From positions 35,603,249 through 35,667,248 of the forward strand of contig OZ038423.1 of NCBI GenBank assembly GCA_964036155.1: 64,000 nucleotides of DNA. The letters run 5' to 3'. Under the pieces are notes generated by a model. It did not search any database and was not told the origin of the DNA. It saw only the letters and a list, made by a program, of their open reading frames with translations. The DNA is from Diploscapter coronatus (taxonomy: Eukaryota; Nematoda; Chromadorea; Rhabditida; Rhabditidae). This document shows positions 34,910 through 48,700 of the stretch, one piece after another. Numbering within the stretch: position 1 is the stretch's first letter; each line of letters begins with the position of its first letter. A program made the position numbers and the translations under genes.

Positions 34910-37693
34910 CTATAGCTTTGGGGAAGACGGTTTCAACTGGAGTTCGGAGTCTGAGGTCGGTGCCGGCTTTAAAGTCGTCCTGTTCTTGGCGGGATGAAGC
35001 AGCATCCGTTCGATATTCAAAGCAGGGTATTCCACGGACAGCGTACAGATAATCGCGAATACGTAGGTCAGCAATAATTGGACGACACAATGAATGAAAA
35101 TGGGTATTTGCGAGTCAAACCAAATCGGGAAGGGCACCAATAGATAGGTAAACACGACGGGTATCATGTGGAAGAGGTAGGCCTGGAATCATATTTCTTA
35201 GAAATTACCCTGGACGATGGTTTTACCGTAAAGCACAGATTCGACAAAGGAAGGAGGACGTAATGTGATAAGAGTCGGTTGACGAAGCCGCCAATGCCTG
35301 TATGGCAGGCGTAAATTACGAAGGAAATTCCAATTGCGAATACGTCTCTGTAAAATCAATTGGAATTTGAAGACACTTTTAAAAACCCTACCTGTGAATG
35401 GTACCATACACCAAATGGTATATCGGCCAGTTCCAACCATGCAAAGATGGGTACAGTCCGTAAAGAGCCCCGAGAGTGCATCCTAATCCAATGATCCAAA
35501 CTCCGGCGATATGGTTATTGGATCGCTCAGGCTTGATTGTCTTCCTCTGGTAGCAAGCGAGATAGTAGCCCAACAGGATTCCGATTATGTACGGGCCAAT
35601 GCGGAATTGGGGCTTGATGTAGATCTCGATGTGGTGCTGGAAATGTTTCTTCGTGAAATTTGCTGAAGATGAATTTTTACTTGGATGAAATTGTGATTGA
35701 AGATGTCCGGTTGCTTCCACAAGAGCTGAGTTGGCGGGAAGTTGTTCTCGATCATGGACCAGGTGTTCAGGCCGGCTGATGCAGCTATCGTCAGTATACA
35801 AAGCAGCTGAATTTGTCGCTTTTGTATTTTTTTCTACTAAAATCCTCTTACGAATCCCAACTTCGGTCTCTTCCTCAAAGAAAGCAAGAAGATCGGAGAA
35901 ATGACATAATAGATAAATTCCGTGCCAATATACCTAAACCATTCAGCTACTTAAATGAATAACGGGAAAAATGACCAAGTCCAAGGCATGCATCGGTTGT
36001 TGAAGAGACTGTTGACGAATAGCGCGTTCTCCCACCAGTGAATTGGGCACTGGATCGCTGGATCAGTGGGGGGCCACATCGGATGGTAGTGAGTTACCTA
36101 AAATCGGTCATTCAGTTTATCGACCTCTTTTAAGAGCGTACCGAGAGTCTCAGCGTTACGGCGAGTACCGTATACAGGTACGCAGGCCAGAGACGAACGA
36201 CTCGATGTCGGTAGAACTTCAGCCAATAGCCGTACGAAGTCCAGGAAGGTTCTGGCTCTAAAACACAGCACTTTCAAGAAATTTCGGCTACAAAAGGGAA
36301 ACGTACCAGAGCTGTTCTTCAGCCACTTCCTGAACCAGCTATAAGAGAGCACTGTGCCGCCGAGCACGAAGAAAGTGTCAACTGATAGCGTGAAGTTAGT
36401 GATCCATTGGTTCCAGAAAGAATTTGCCATCGTGTCTTTGAATTCCTCGACGTTTTCAAGGTACGCCTGGAGAGTTCTGTTATAGGGGATGAGCAAATCT
36501 AAAAGATGTCACACCTGGATGAAGATGAAGGAGTGTCCAATGAGTGTCCAGACCATGGACAGGAATCTTATTCCGAACATGCAAGTGATGCAGGATTGGG
36601 GATCCTTGGGCAGTTCGATGAGTTTCCGCACGTTCGTCTTCAGCGAGAAGGCCAGCATCAGCTGAGGACCCCATCCCTTCGCCTGGTCACCACCCTTGAC
36701 GTAGTGGAAGCTGGTCGCCATTGCGATGAACATCGTGAGCATGATGTTGAAGGCCAGATCGGTCAGTGGGACGAGCTGCTCGAACCTAAAAGAAACTCCT
36801 TTTAGGTAGGGCATGATTCGCACATAATAGTCGAACCCCCTACTTAATTGCATCTAACCTTAGATAGCTCACCCTTGATCTCTATAAATACCCCCAATCT
36901 GTCAGTTAATAAATGTGTGTTCACTACTCGCGTTTTGGTCTACCTTCTAAAACCTCTACACAGCAGCATCGCACACTCTCTACATTTTTGTGGAATTCAG
37001 TTCTCAACTCTTCTTGAAAGGTCTACTTTGGAAATTTCGTACCACTGCTTCTCATGCCTCGATCTTGTACAGGAGGTGAAGTGCATGGGCTTTTCTGCAT
37101 CCTTGGGCTCAGTCAACCGTCTCCACTCCTTTAGGAGCGTTTCATTGTCATCGGCGCATGGAGATGGGATGCAGATGCTATAGGCGGTGATGTTTTTGTC
37201 CTGAAAAGACAAATTGAAGGATTTTAAAAGTGAGCTTCTAAAAGACCTTATCATCGTCGTGAGAATAGCAGTAGTGCATGGGGTGTTCGGACTTAGAGTA
37301 GATCGTCTCTCCAGCGGAAAGTAGGCATTCGTAGCCTCGGTAGACCCACCGATCCTGGTCTCTTGACAAGAAGAAATTATTTGGACCTGAATTCTCGCAC
37401 TTCTTCGGATATTTACATTGAATGATACCTGTACTGAAGGATTGTGAATAGTATATCCGCTGAGCTTCTAGCGTCTCCTTATCGTTTAGATACGATTTTA
37501 TCCTGCCAAGAGCATCCTTGCACCTCGTACTGATCTCCTTGAGTTGTCGAGATCGGTTGATGAAGTGGAACACGTATTCCTCCGAGTATTCATCCAACGC
37601 GGCATTAGATATTTGAATATAGTTTATCGATACGAATATGAATATTAGTAGAAATATCACATTTTGGTATGATGTCCAACCCATTCTTGACAT
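34910..37693 (-). CDS. NRF-6/OAC-type membrane O-acyltransferase
   Basis: Nematode acyltransferase-3 family (nrf-6, rhy-1, oac genes); multi-pass membrane enzymes of uncertain substrate, several acting in lipid or drug handling. Eleven exons join in phase to 706 residues: 37693-37247, 37200-37043, 36785-36515, 36466-36307, 36257-36142, 36097-35976, 35933-35852, 35806-35681, 35636-35392, 35347-35227, 35182-34910. A signal peptide leads into a Cys-containing extracellular NRF domain (about 30-200). The first membrane segment is FNIMLTMFIAMATSF. Then come SMVWTLIGHSF, VDTFFVLGGTVLSYSW, YRHRVVRLWPAYLYTV and the family hallmark CPIHWWENALF...CMPWTWY, followed by repeated membrane helices. The C-terminal tail is hydrophilic. 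Length is normal. The acceptor at 36467 was chosen over two nearer ones because it restores the conserved AYLENVEEFKD in frame. Confidence 0.88.
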
Positions 37694-40600
37694 GGTGGTT
37701 CTTTACCTAAAATTCTTATTGAAGATAGAAGAAACTGGCGATATTTTGACGAGGTATGCGTGATATAACGGGCGTTTTAGAACATCGCGAATCCCATAAA
37801 TACCCTGCGTTAATTAGATACCGTCATATTTTCGCGTTGAAATGCAGGGCTGTCGGTGTGCGTTCGCAAGCCCCAGATGACCATGCACCGTTTGATCCAC
37901 TTTAATCGCGTCTATTTGCTTACAAAGTCTTGGAAAAACAACATCGGTTGCGCCGAATCCTATGCATCTCTAACTTTCGCCTGTTGTCAAACATGTATGA
38001 GGATACTCTGCATGCACGATGAGGCGAGTTTGCGCCTTTTTGCGGCGGTGGATTTCAGCACTTGGAATGGGGGGCGTCCAGTGCGCAATGCGCATTTGTT
38101 GGCTGGTTCGGAAACAAGGTCAGTCGAAATGCAAACATAAGCGAGTAAAAATGATGAGTTGAAATCGAGGAATAAGAATCCAAGAAATACACATAATATA
38201 CATTTGGCAATCAAGGAAGCTGCGCATAAATTATGAAATAGTGAAAATAGACGGAATACGAAAACCCATAGCATATCCAAATCTTATCCTCAGAAATTCG
38301 TAAAGTTCACAGATGGCTATACACACTTCCTACAGTTGGCAGAGGCAATGCTTCATTCATAACGAGTAAATATTAGGCTGCAAACACAATCTATCTAGTA
38401 ATGGGACGACGATCCTATTTAGATAGTATGAAAAACGAGATTTTATTGCGAGAGAGTAATGACGATGATGAATGAAATTTACCATGCTGGACTAGAAGGC
38501 GTAATTTTTTATTGAATTACGAACTATCACTAATTCATTTCATCAAAAACATCGTTTCTACGTGAAGACAATCAAGATATGTGTGGGAGGGAGTTAAGAG
38601 GGTTGTACTTTGGAATCTCGAAGTAACAGGAGTATTTATCGGAGTTAATTTGGCAAGTGCGAAACCGAATGCGAGATGGCTCAAAACACGTAACACGTTC
38701 TTGGACGAATCAGTGATACGGAAAATAGTGGGAAAATCGAAAGTACGAAAAAATTAGGAAGACCTCCTTCTTTCTTATTTCATCGATTATTTCATTATGT
38801 GGTAGTTTTTTGGGCGGGCAGATAAAAAATCAAATTCACTTTTTATTTACGGGTTGGAGATTTGAAATAATGAAAAAAATGGTGTGATGACCTCGACGCG
38901 CAAAATTCACTGAATGCACCGCCGTTAGACTAATACTCGATTTGACAAATTCAGTCTTCAATTTCTAACTTTTTGCCATCATTCATTCATTTCCCAATTT
39001 TCGGTTTTACATGTACTAATTAACCTTTGGAAGGCATTAGCAAACCCTATTGTACAAGATCTCGCATCTTTTGTAAGAATTTATGACCGCATAAAAAATT
39101 GGACGCCAAATATTTTTAACAATGCTCCAAAAAGTAACAGTCGAAGTTTTCCCGGAAACAACATGATAGAGTCGCCCGTAAGTTTTTCTTAAAACTATTC
39201 TCTTGGAAGCAATTTTTTATTGTTAGTTTTTTGGGAAATTTGTGTACAATTTCGGTATTTTTTTGGCTAGTTTCAAATTCGACTGTAAAATGATCAAAAT
39301 ATAATGAGTTAATCGATTCTCTACATACATAAACATCGACAAATACACAAATTGGGGTCTTTGCTTTGGTTTGGCTAGCGGACAAAATAAAGACTCTGTG
39401 AAGGTCAGTCACAATGAAGAAAACGGGCGCAAAACTGCCCCCTCAGGCGGGGACTGTCGGAATGAAGAATGTTGTTACAATAGAATAATAGGTCGATAGA
39501 GAGACTGTGCGGAAAAATGAGACCACAAAGATTTGGAAATTGCAACAAAAAAGTAATGACAAATCTGAATGAAGAATGGGAAAAAGTCGATGCAAATATA
39601 ACATCAGAAAAAAAACGAGAATTTCAGCCGTTGAAAGCGGAAAATCGCCCTAAACCGAGCAAACTTGATATTTGAATTGTAAAAGCGACAGAGTTAATCT
39701 TCCGGCCATATTCTGACTAGGGAGTAGATAAAATCTCAGTTTCACATCGAAAAGTTCAATCGTTTTGAGGAGAGCGAGTTCGAACTTCAATTCCGATTAT
39801 AAGTTCTCTTTGGAATTCAATTCAGCCTTTCTTTGATTGATAATTCTTATACAGTCAAGACAATGACATTTCGTGATTGAAATTCCCCAAATTCGGCCAA
39901 ATTTAGTCGATGCACTATACAAGCAGAGGGAAATAGCATATGATTTGAGATGAGAAAAGAAGAATGCTGAATGGAGATTTCTATGTCAAAAGCCTCCGCG
40001 CATTGTCAGGCCTGAATCTAGCCAGGAAGCTGGTTTTCACTCTGAGGTCAGAGTCATTTATTCTGATAGAGACGCAGGGGAAGAGATATAAGCGACGGCT
40101 AGACTTCAAGTGAGATTTAGATAGACTTTTAGTTCGAATGAAAAATTATAAGGTAGGGGATCCGTAAGACAGAAACTTTCTAGTGCAAGTTGATACATCG
40201 AAGGTCCACAATACACAATTTTTACAGAAAATTTTGGCTTATGGAAGTACGCACGAAGGGTCGGCTTAAACCCTGCCTAGAGGTCTGTTTCAAACTGGAA
40301 GCTAAAGGCTGAGAGTGACCAGAAACGATTCCTAGGATGGAATAATCAATGGTCTTTCCTAGGTTTAGGAAAGAACAATCACACTTGTAAGGAATCACGA
40401 ACCCTTTTTTGTAGCTTTGCAGACAACACTTAATGGAACGCCAATATATTAGACGAAAATGTTTAACTTAAAGAGATATGGCCTTCATAAAACGCCATAG
40501 TAAATCACGAATAATGATAAGGTATTTGTACGAAAAATTGCATAAATCATCAGACTTAATAAAAACAAGGCCTCAAAAATCCCAGACATCGTCCCAATAC

Positions 40601-40762
40601 AAACCTGCCTATCTTTTATACCGAAAAAACCATCGGATTTCCGAACGAAGCAAATAGCCTACGGAATTTCGAAGGAATCCGCATGTTTTGTCTTTTTTCC
40701 GGTATTTCTCTCCGGTGTTCCAATTAGGCTAAATTCCGAACACCACGAATTTCGAAGCGCGA

Positions 40763-40888
40763 CTATTCAAGTGCGGATCGGAGAATTTCCGTGTAGTTCG
40801 TATTCGTCGTAATTATCTCGTCGCCCTGGAAAGGATCGCAGAACATCGGGAAAATCGTCGGAGAGGACAATGGAGGTGCAAAATCGGG
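40763..40888 (-). CDS. Possible terminal exon, unrecognised
   Basis: After an ATTAG acceptor a 41-codon frame stays open to a TAG, starting PDFAPPLSSP and ending ILRSALE. The composition looks protein-like. No upstream exon was joined with confidence. Confidence 0.2.
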   Translation of the reverse strand, partial: PDFAPPLSSPTIFPMFCDPFQGDEIITTNTNYTEILRSALE

Positions 40889-41587
40889 CTAATAACTCGC
40901 AAATCGCGGGGGAACTTTGTCCGAAGTTTCACTATGACGCTAAAACAGAGCTAGAGAATTCAGCTACACATCAATTTATTGGCCACCGAAAGGATTGAAA
41001 AGTGAATTTGAAAATTCTAAAGTCGAAAACACAAAATTTTGCAAAAATACTTAACGATCAAATATAGAGGAACAATATGGAACCAAGGGCAAATCGGGGG
41101 GTATTTTGCCAAAATTTCAATCAGGCAGTAAAATAGAACTCCAAATTCACTTAGAGTAAAGGCAAGTTGAATGTAAACATTCCAAAGTCAATACAAAGAC
41201 AGGGACTAAAGAAAACAGTTGCAAAGTCCTGGCCATCAGACGCAATTTTCTGACCCTCACGAATTGGAATAGCGGTGCATCGATGCGTGAAAAACGACGG
41301 TGATGACAGAATTTTTAAACAACAATATTGATTTGAATCGGCTATAGTTTCCGAGATGCAATGCGGGCAAATTGTGAAAATGAAGGCGCAGAAGAAGAAG
41401 GAGAAGAGGTGGTGTGAGACGGTTAGGCGGTTAGGCTTGGATGGGGCAGAGAATGGAGGAGAATTGGGAGAAACACTCGAAGAGGAGACGAGGAGATCGG
41501 CCAGATGATATCGTTCTCAGTTAGCCTTGAAAATACCAGCTTGTTCGCGAGCGTCATCATTCAATAGGCAGAAAACATAGGTAGGTG

Positions 41588-41731
41588 CTAATTGGTTTTG
41601 ATTGGACGCGTTGAGTCACCACTGATCATAGCTGGGAGGGCATCAATGCGGAGGTCATGATAAAGACAATCCATAGCCATGGGCAACTTGAATACTTCGT
41701 CAAGTCCAACGAAATAGTAGAGAGATTCCCT
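41588..41731 (-). CDS. Possible terminal exon, unrecognised
   Basis: After a GGACAG acceptor, 47 codons run to TAG (RESLYYFVGLDEVFKL...; MDCLYHDLRIDAL). It reads like real protein and has the same acceptor phase as 40763-40888, so the two could be alternative 3' ends of one unseen minus-strand gene. No family recognised. Confidence 0.25.
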   Translation of the reverse strand, partial: RESLYYFVGLDEVFKLPMAMDCLYHDLRIDALPAMISGDSTRPIKTN

Positions 41732-43263
41732 CTGTCCTTGCCTACACTAGCCATGCGGCGAAGAATCCAAATAACCATGAGTTATGATTGATATTATAAC
41801 TGAAAAATGCTGCCAAGATTTTCGAAACGATTTGAACAAGATTTCATCAAGTGAGAAAAAATAGAAATTTTTGGAGAATAAAGATTAATTCCACGACTAT
41901 GCGGAAATTTTGCCAAATCTCGAAGGGCTTGGGACGATTCATATCAAAATTTACGGAGATTCCCTGGTTCTACGCCAAATTTGGTCACAAATAGTCCTCC
42001 ACACCCAACTTTAGTAAGGGAAACACAATGAGATCTTCAAAAAGGGCGAAATCGAAGATTTTAGAAGAATAATATTTTCATAGCACTGATTCGTAGTTTT
42101 AGAACAAAAGAATAGGTCTAAAGATACAAAAACCGAGGGGCGAATAAAATAAAAACCGAATTCCCCGAACTTAATGGAGCCTATCAGGGCGAAACCAATC
42201 GCCCAATTCTCCCCCTTCTTTCTCTCCTACGTGATCACCTATGTTTGGCGTAGTTTTCGCAGTAACATTAAGTTTATGAAAACCAGACTTGTTGACCATT
42301 TCTATATCAAATTAGCATACTCTTGCATGGATAAAAGTAAAACAAATCGTACGATTCGGGCATCCAATAAATTCTAGGAGTTCTCAAAATTAACATTCCT
42401 TTACTTCAATGATATTTTCATTTCCTCTGACTAGAATAGCGTAGGAAAATACGTATGCTATTTTTCAGTTCGGAAAACTTATTGAACAGTTCTGTATCAA
42501 TGAAAATAGCCAATATTTGTAAATATGACCAAAATTCAAAAATTCTTATCGAATGTAAAAGAGACAAAGAGAACTTCATCAACAAAGAAAAGGCGAGGGA
42601 GCGACCGAACAAAAAAACTAACGAAAGTGTGATTTAATGAGAAGATAGGAGAAATTGCGCTAACATGACGTAGAAAAACTGTCAACTTGTGAAAATATTC
42701 TTAGGAGAATAAAAATATAAAATTCAAAAATAATCCAGATTACATCAAGTTAAGAGAATATCTGAATAGGAATACAAATTAATAATCTCAAAAGTTTCAA
42801 AAATCCTGCACCAAATTACCTTCCGATTGAATGGGGAATTTGAAAGGGAAACGAAAGCGAGAGATCGAGTCGGTCTGAAGAGATTCAAAGAAACAGATGC
42901 CCTCATTTCGGAAGAGAAATAAAAGGGACATTCTCCATCCTTTGACCTCTCAAAATTTCCTGCTATTTCCTCTATATTTTAATTTCTCTCTTTCCAATCG
43001 CACGATTTCATTCAATATACGTGAATGAATCCTGTAAAAACGAATTCCGGAAAAATAAACACTCAGAAAGTTACAACATCAAAGTGATAGAAAAGCAAAT
43101 ATCAAAGAATGCGAATCATGAGAAACAAAAACTTTATTAAATTGATTAAATTCGTAAATTTAAATGAAACGCAAAATCATTATTGATATTTGATACCCGC
43201 GATTCTATTTGATTTAAATAAAAATCCGATACTTTAAATCTTATCGCAAATGAAGAACGAAGT

Positions 43264-45716
43264 TTATTCGATGATCGGTACTTCATGCATTTTGCCGGAT
43301 CGCGTGATAAATTGTCGGATTTCGTTTCTCAGCTTCGGATTGCACTTGCAGTAGATGAAAATCCTTATCGCTGATGTCACCATATACAAAATACTGACCG
43401 TATCAGATAGGGCTAAATTAAGTCATTCATAATTTTTACCATCATTAAAGAGTAGCAAATTTATTAGAAAAAAAAACTAATCGCTTCAACCTAACTTTAA
43501 TAAAATTAACTATTTCATATTATTGTTGTTAGGCTGAGTCAGGGTTTCATCATTTAAATTAGTTTACCTATAATTAATTATTTAATATAAAGAAATGTTG
43601 GGCGAATTACCTATATAAAAGTTACTGGACTGATTCGGATCCTCTGCCGAATACAGGATGTTCGAGTCGAATTTCTCAAGCAGCGTGGTGAACATATGAA
43701 TTGAATTGCACATTAGGTATGACGTGACGATGGCTAACATCGTGTAAATCGCATTTCTTAATTGACTTCGCTTGCTTCTTGAAGACCTAAAATTTAAAAT
43801 ATCTTAAAAATTCTGATCTCCTTAATTTCTATGTCTAATTTCTTTCGAACAGTCTGAACAATTCATTACTTCGTATCCTACAAAATAGTATTCGGAAAAG
43901 ACTTCTTTCTACCTTGCCTTATACCTTTAATTATAAGTAACGAAGTAGCGAACTATCCAAATTGTCCCAATTTCGTGCATAGATTCTGTGTCATGCGCAG
44001 GGGTTTTTTTTTAATAAAGTGCAGAAATTTGAATAACTCTAGATGTGCAGCATAATCAATTTCAAACCGTGCTTTCTATCGACCAAATATGATTTTCTAC
44101 TAAAGATTTGAAAATCGATGGCGTTGAAAATGTGTTCCAATGCTAAACGTTAGTAGCCTTTTCTTAACCTTCTTCAATAGAGCAAAATGAAGACTTTGTT
44201 AACATTTAGCAATGTAGTAGATTTCAGAGGTCGATTTGTATGGCATTTTCAGCCGAATAACTCACTCCTCAATTTGTTGCGCTAACTCTAACAGTACGGA
44301 ATGTCGACGTTGTTGAGTGGGACTTGCTTTTTCGCTGTATTCGTAAAAAATCAATATCTGTTCGAGTTTTAGCCGTACCTGTGAACTAATGACTCCTTTA
44401 TGACTTCGGTAGCGACTTCGAGAAGAACGCAATTTTCCGGCATATTCCCGTTCTTTTGTAGAGTAAACTCGTTAAAGGCCCGATTCGACATAGGGTTCGA
44501 TAGCTATAGTTTAAACATTCGAATTTTGTAGCAAATTGAAAAAAAAAAGTTTACATGCTCTCTCTTCTCTGCTTTCATCCGCATGACGATAATGATATTG
44601 AATACAAGCAGGACTAAAAACGGTACGAACGTCTGTATGAACGTTATCACGTGTAGGTCGAAGATTTGATAGCCTAAAATTATAAGTAAAAATTCTACTC
44701 GAAAATGTTATTATTGATTGGAGAGAACGTCGATATTCAAAAGTTACGCTATTTGTCTCGTTTCTCTTCTACGCGACACTATTTCGCTCTTCAATTCGAT
44801 TTCTAATTGCTGCGTGAATATCGCCTTTCTCTCCAATCAATGATACAACCTATCCAATTCGCAAACTCCGTCGGCCACAAGCTTTCAGTTCGAAAGTAAT
44901 CTTCGCAATCGGGGTATTGTTTTATCTGCGATTTATAAAATTTTCGAAAAATCGGTACGGACAAACCTCCGTGGCGAGAATCACCGGAAATCTCATGGCC
45001 AGTGAAAATGCCGCTAGAAATAGCACCGTGAGGAATCGACCGGTATCACTAAACACGGCAGCGAACATTTGCCTGAAAAGTTTATATAAAATTCGGAAGA
45101 AGTTGTGTAGTAACTCTGCGGTTAGAGTCGAGAAGAAATAGTGAGCAGGTATATGGAAAAGGCACAGAAGATAGAAAGAGGAAACTAGGAAGAGATATCT
45201 CTGGCCATTTTAGAGGCAAAAAACAACCAATACCTCGTTTTCTCTCGGGCCGTCCACAGATATCGTTCAAACGTGATCACAATTAGCATATAGGGTATGG
45301 CGAATTGCACGACTTTAGCGAGAAATAATGTTTGCAGAATATATCGGAAATATAATTGAAACAAAGTCTAAAATCGATATTTATTGATTTTTGTTCAAAT
45401 AAAAATACCGCGTCTCGCAGATAAACTATTGCAGCGTCGACTCCGAATAATAAAATATAAGTCAGGCAAATTAGCATATCCAGTAGAGCCAAAGTCGCTA
45501 AATAGACGTTCGATGATATGTTCCTTGCGAATACCATGATTAAAAGCTAAATTTCAAATTTTCTACAAATGAGAAAATGTAAATTTATACCGTGTTAAAT
45601 AAAACTCCGAAGAAGGATAATCCGGAGAACGCGATAACAATTATGAAGCGTTGCAAAGTATAACCCTCGTATAGGCCACATTTAATTTCCTCCATTGTTT
45701 GGCTTGTTTCGTTCAT
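43264..45716 (-). CDS. Rhodopsin-family 7TM receptor, probably neuropeptide type
   Basis: Nine exons join in phase to 382 residues: 45716-45591, 45546-45409, 45367-45234, 45072-44967, 44925-44850, 44673-44555, 44503-44379, 43786-43611, 43412-43264. A short extracellular N-terminus (NETS glycosylation site) leads to TM1 (FIIVIAFSGLSFFGVLFNT). TM2 has TLALLDMLICLTYILLFG. TM3 ends VITFERYLW, an E/DRY equivalent. TM5 is FVPFLVLLVFNIIIV, followed by a charged third loop (LSNPMSNRAFNEF...). TM6 is YTMLAIVTSYLMCNSIHMF. TM7 is ILYMVTSAIRIFIYCKCNP, matching the NPxxY region of FMRFamide-type nematode receptors. Ligand unknown; a peptide is the family-based guess. The intron between exons 5 and 6 carries a foldback element right beside its donor. 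AATAAA on the minus strand at 43133-43138 is the likely poly(A) signal. Confidence 0.85.
44710..44844. repeat. Foldback element in a receptor intron
   Basis: TGATTGGAGAGAACGTCGATATTCA at the left pairs with TGAATATCGCCTTTCTCTCCAATCA at the right. The right arm ends within about 5 nt of the donor of this minus-strand intron. Confidence 0.7.
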
Positions 45717-48700
45717 CTTCTAAATCCATTTCAATTTTTAAAATAATAGAACGAAAATATATGAAGGAAACAGAATACATTACTCTCATTCAACGCTTTC
45801 TCCCCAATTTGGGGACAAGGTATTTATTTTTGGGAGCAAAGTATTTGAAGGCGAATTAAAAATGAAGAGCGGAAGGAGAAAAAAGCAATTAGCAACTCGT
45901 CATCAATCTGGGAAAATTCAATACAGACGTTAATAAATGTGAGTATTAATCAATTATGTGGTGGTGCTGGGGGCTTTCTAAAATAAGCTTTCTTTCTAAT
46001 GGCTCGCAGCTAGAACGCTAGAACTTATAGATTTATCACATAATGCCAATGAGGATTAAAAAGGAGATCCCTAAATGGACTAAGGAGTGGTTGCTATATA
46101 ACTCTTTTGGAGTATCCACAGTGGATATGATTTTGCAAGGACTATAGATAAAGATGATTGATGAAAGGAGGTAAATCTATCATGATGTATGATTATCAAA
46201 AGCATGTGTGTTAACATTCTATGAGCATATTTTAGAAAATGACTTCAACAAATGCTCGAGGTCATGATGTAGCTTAAAGACGACGCATTTTTTCAAAGAT
46301 CGGCCAGAACGAGAATCAACATCTCATTTACATTTGCGCAAGGCTCCCCTGGCCGATTATACATCAATCTATGCTTTGATACCTAAGCGCATAATTTCCG
46401 CTCTAAAATAGCTCTGAAAAGCTCGGCTTTTAAAAATTCCAAGGTTTGAGCTCATCGGAAATTTAAATTCTACTTGTAGAAACTCAAGTTGGGCTTAAAA
46501 TTTCGAAGACAGGAGGCAAATGCGATTTTTCTCGGAAAATTAGGTCGGAACATTTTGAATTGTCCTAAGATTGACAAGGTGGAGTAAATGCATAGGGGGT
46601 TATGAATGAGTGTTTCTTTTCGGGTATCAAGCCGGGCGTTTCGACCTTCGAATGCCAATCCACTTAGGAAAAAGTGCCGACTTTTTCAGAAGCCTTAAAA
46701 ATCTCCGTATTCATGCATAAAACCTATGGCGGTGACAGCTAGACTCTCGAGGCGAATCAACGTGAAACTACAAAGACTAAAATCGAAAACGAGGTGAAAT
46801 GACAATTTTCGAAAAAGCGAAGCAGCACATCTACACGAGAGTTTCCGCATCGAAAATCTAATTACCTGCCGAAATATGATGAATAGAGCAAGGAATATGA
46901 AAAGAGGATTTAGGCGGATATGCTTCAAATATTGAGCGGGAAGTTCATATTTGACCTACTTCTAGCAATACTTGTAGCTGTTCGATAGTTCGTTAAATTT
47001 TGATTTTAATGCAATTTAAACTAAGACTGAACTTGGACTAGTTTCAATGGAAATGATACTCGTGTTCTATTCTAAATTTTGAAATTTTGCTCGATTAACT
47101 TCCAAAAATTAATTTTCCATTCAATCTCCTTTGAAATTTTGATATTCTGCCGAATTGACAAAGTTCTAGGAGCCACGCAACTTTTATGTCAAAGTAAAAT
47201 GAGGTTCAGGTGATTTTATGAACCCGATTGAGAAATTACGTCTTTAGAAAACTAAAATGTAAGGAATAAAAAATTAGAACTCAAAGCAGCGACACATGCT
47301 CTCTTGGGGCTTTTAGGGGCAAATAATAGACATGGGCAGGGATGATGAAGATCCACCGATATGAGGAATGAACATGAAAAGCATGAATTATGACAACAAC
47401 AAAAGTCGAGTCACAATAATATCCAACTGAACATCTGAGAGTTGCGAAACTTACACACCTATTTTAGATCGTAAAAATCCAGAAGAGTTATTTTTAAAGA
47501 TCTATTTTTAATTTGATCCCCAAACTTGCGAGTTTTTTTTTCAAATCCGTAGATATTAGAAAATGCGAGCATGAAAAGCATGAATTATGAATTATGTCAA
47601 CAACAGAAGCAGAGTCACAACATTATTTAACGGAACATCACAATATTGCAAAACTTGCGTATCTATTTTAGATTGTAAAGTTGCTCAGAAGAAATATTCT
47701 AAAGCTCTATTTATATCAGATCATCCTAGGATAGCAAATTTAAATGTCCACCGAAATGATGTGAGCGCTATGAAGAGAATGAATTATGACAACAATAAAG
47801 TAGAGAGGGCAGTAATAATACCTAGAAGAACATCATAAAGTTATGAAGTTGCACACCTATTTTGGGATATTTATAAATGACGGAATTTGGGATTCTATAG
47901 TTTGAATTCGAAGATAATATGAGACTAGGGTAAAGAATTAGGTAAAATTGACTCTTTCAATTTTTTAATTAAAATGACTCCTATTTTAGATTCTAAAAGT
48001 TATATTTTAATAAAAAACGAAGAGTTTTTAGAGTGTCGAGGCAAATGTTCACATAGAACGGAAATTATAGTGGTGAGGGTTTTTCAAATCAATTTTCATC
48101 GAAAGTTGATATTTAAGGAGGTCTGTGACAAAATTTTAGTTGGACATTTTTTGCCTAATTGTATACACACAGGATCTGGCTTAATCCCCCTGTTTGGATC
48201 TTAAATTTAGGGGTCCTTTTACATGGGATTATCCAAAAGAATCTTGAAATTGAAGACTAACAAGAGTCTTTTGCCCAAATTATTCCTGTTTAAAGAAGTT
48301 TAAAATGTCACTGGGGTTAGAGAATGTTAATTTTTCAAATTCCTCAACATATTGAATGACTCTATACGCTATGACATTAGGGACCGAACTTCCTAAATTG
48401 GTTGTCATAGAAAATCAGAGACTTTAAAAAGCAGACTATTGTTTTAAGAGCTCTTCAAAGTGAGTGTATGATTGGCCCCAAACCCCACGAAGACAAGCTC
48501 CCCTTGACGAGAAAAATAGAAATAAGTCTTGTACTTGCGTGCGCACAGGTAAAATCGAGTTTGAGCCGGAAAATTAGAAACAGGCCTCTAGGGAATTATT
48601 TTTAAGAGGGTGGATTCGAAGAGAATGGCCTCTGAAAAGATAGGGAGATAGCTTATATCGTGCGTTTAGAGCGAAAGTTACGTGAAAACTTAAGACCCCC

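Larger units (their letters stand above)
37694..43263. other. Large intergenic region, few features
   Basis: About 5.6 kb, AT-rich, with no recognised gene. Two short minus-strand ORFs (40763-40888 and 41588-41731) look like terminal exons and are listed separately. The 41390-41520 stretch is purine-rich. A minus-strand ATG near 42896 opens MRASVSLNLF... and reaches a GTAATT donor, a weak candidate first exon. Confidence 0.5.
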
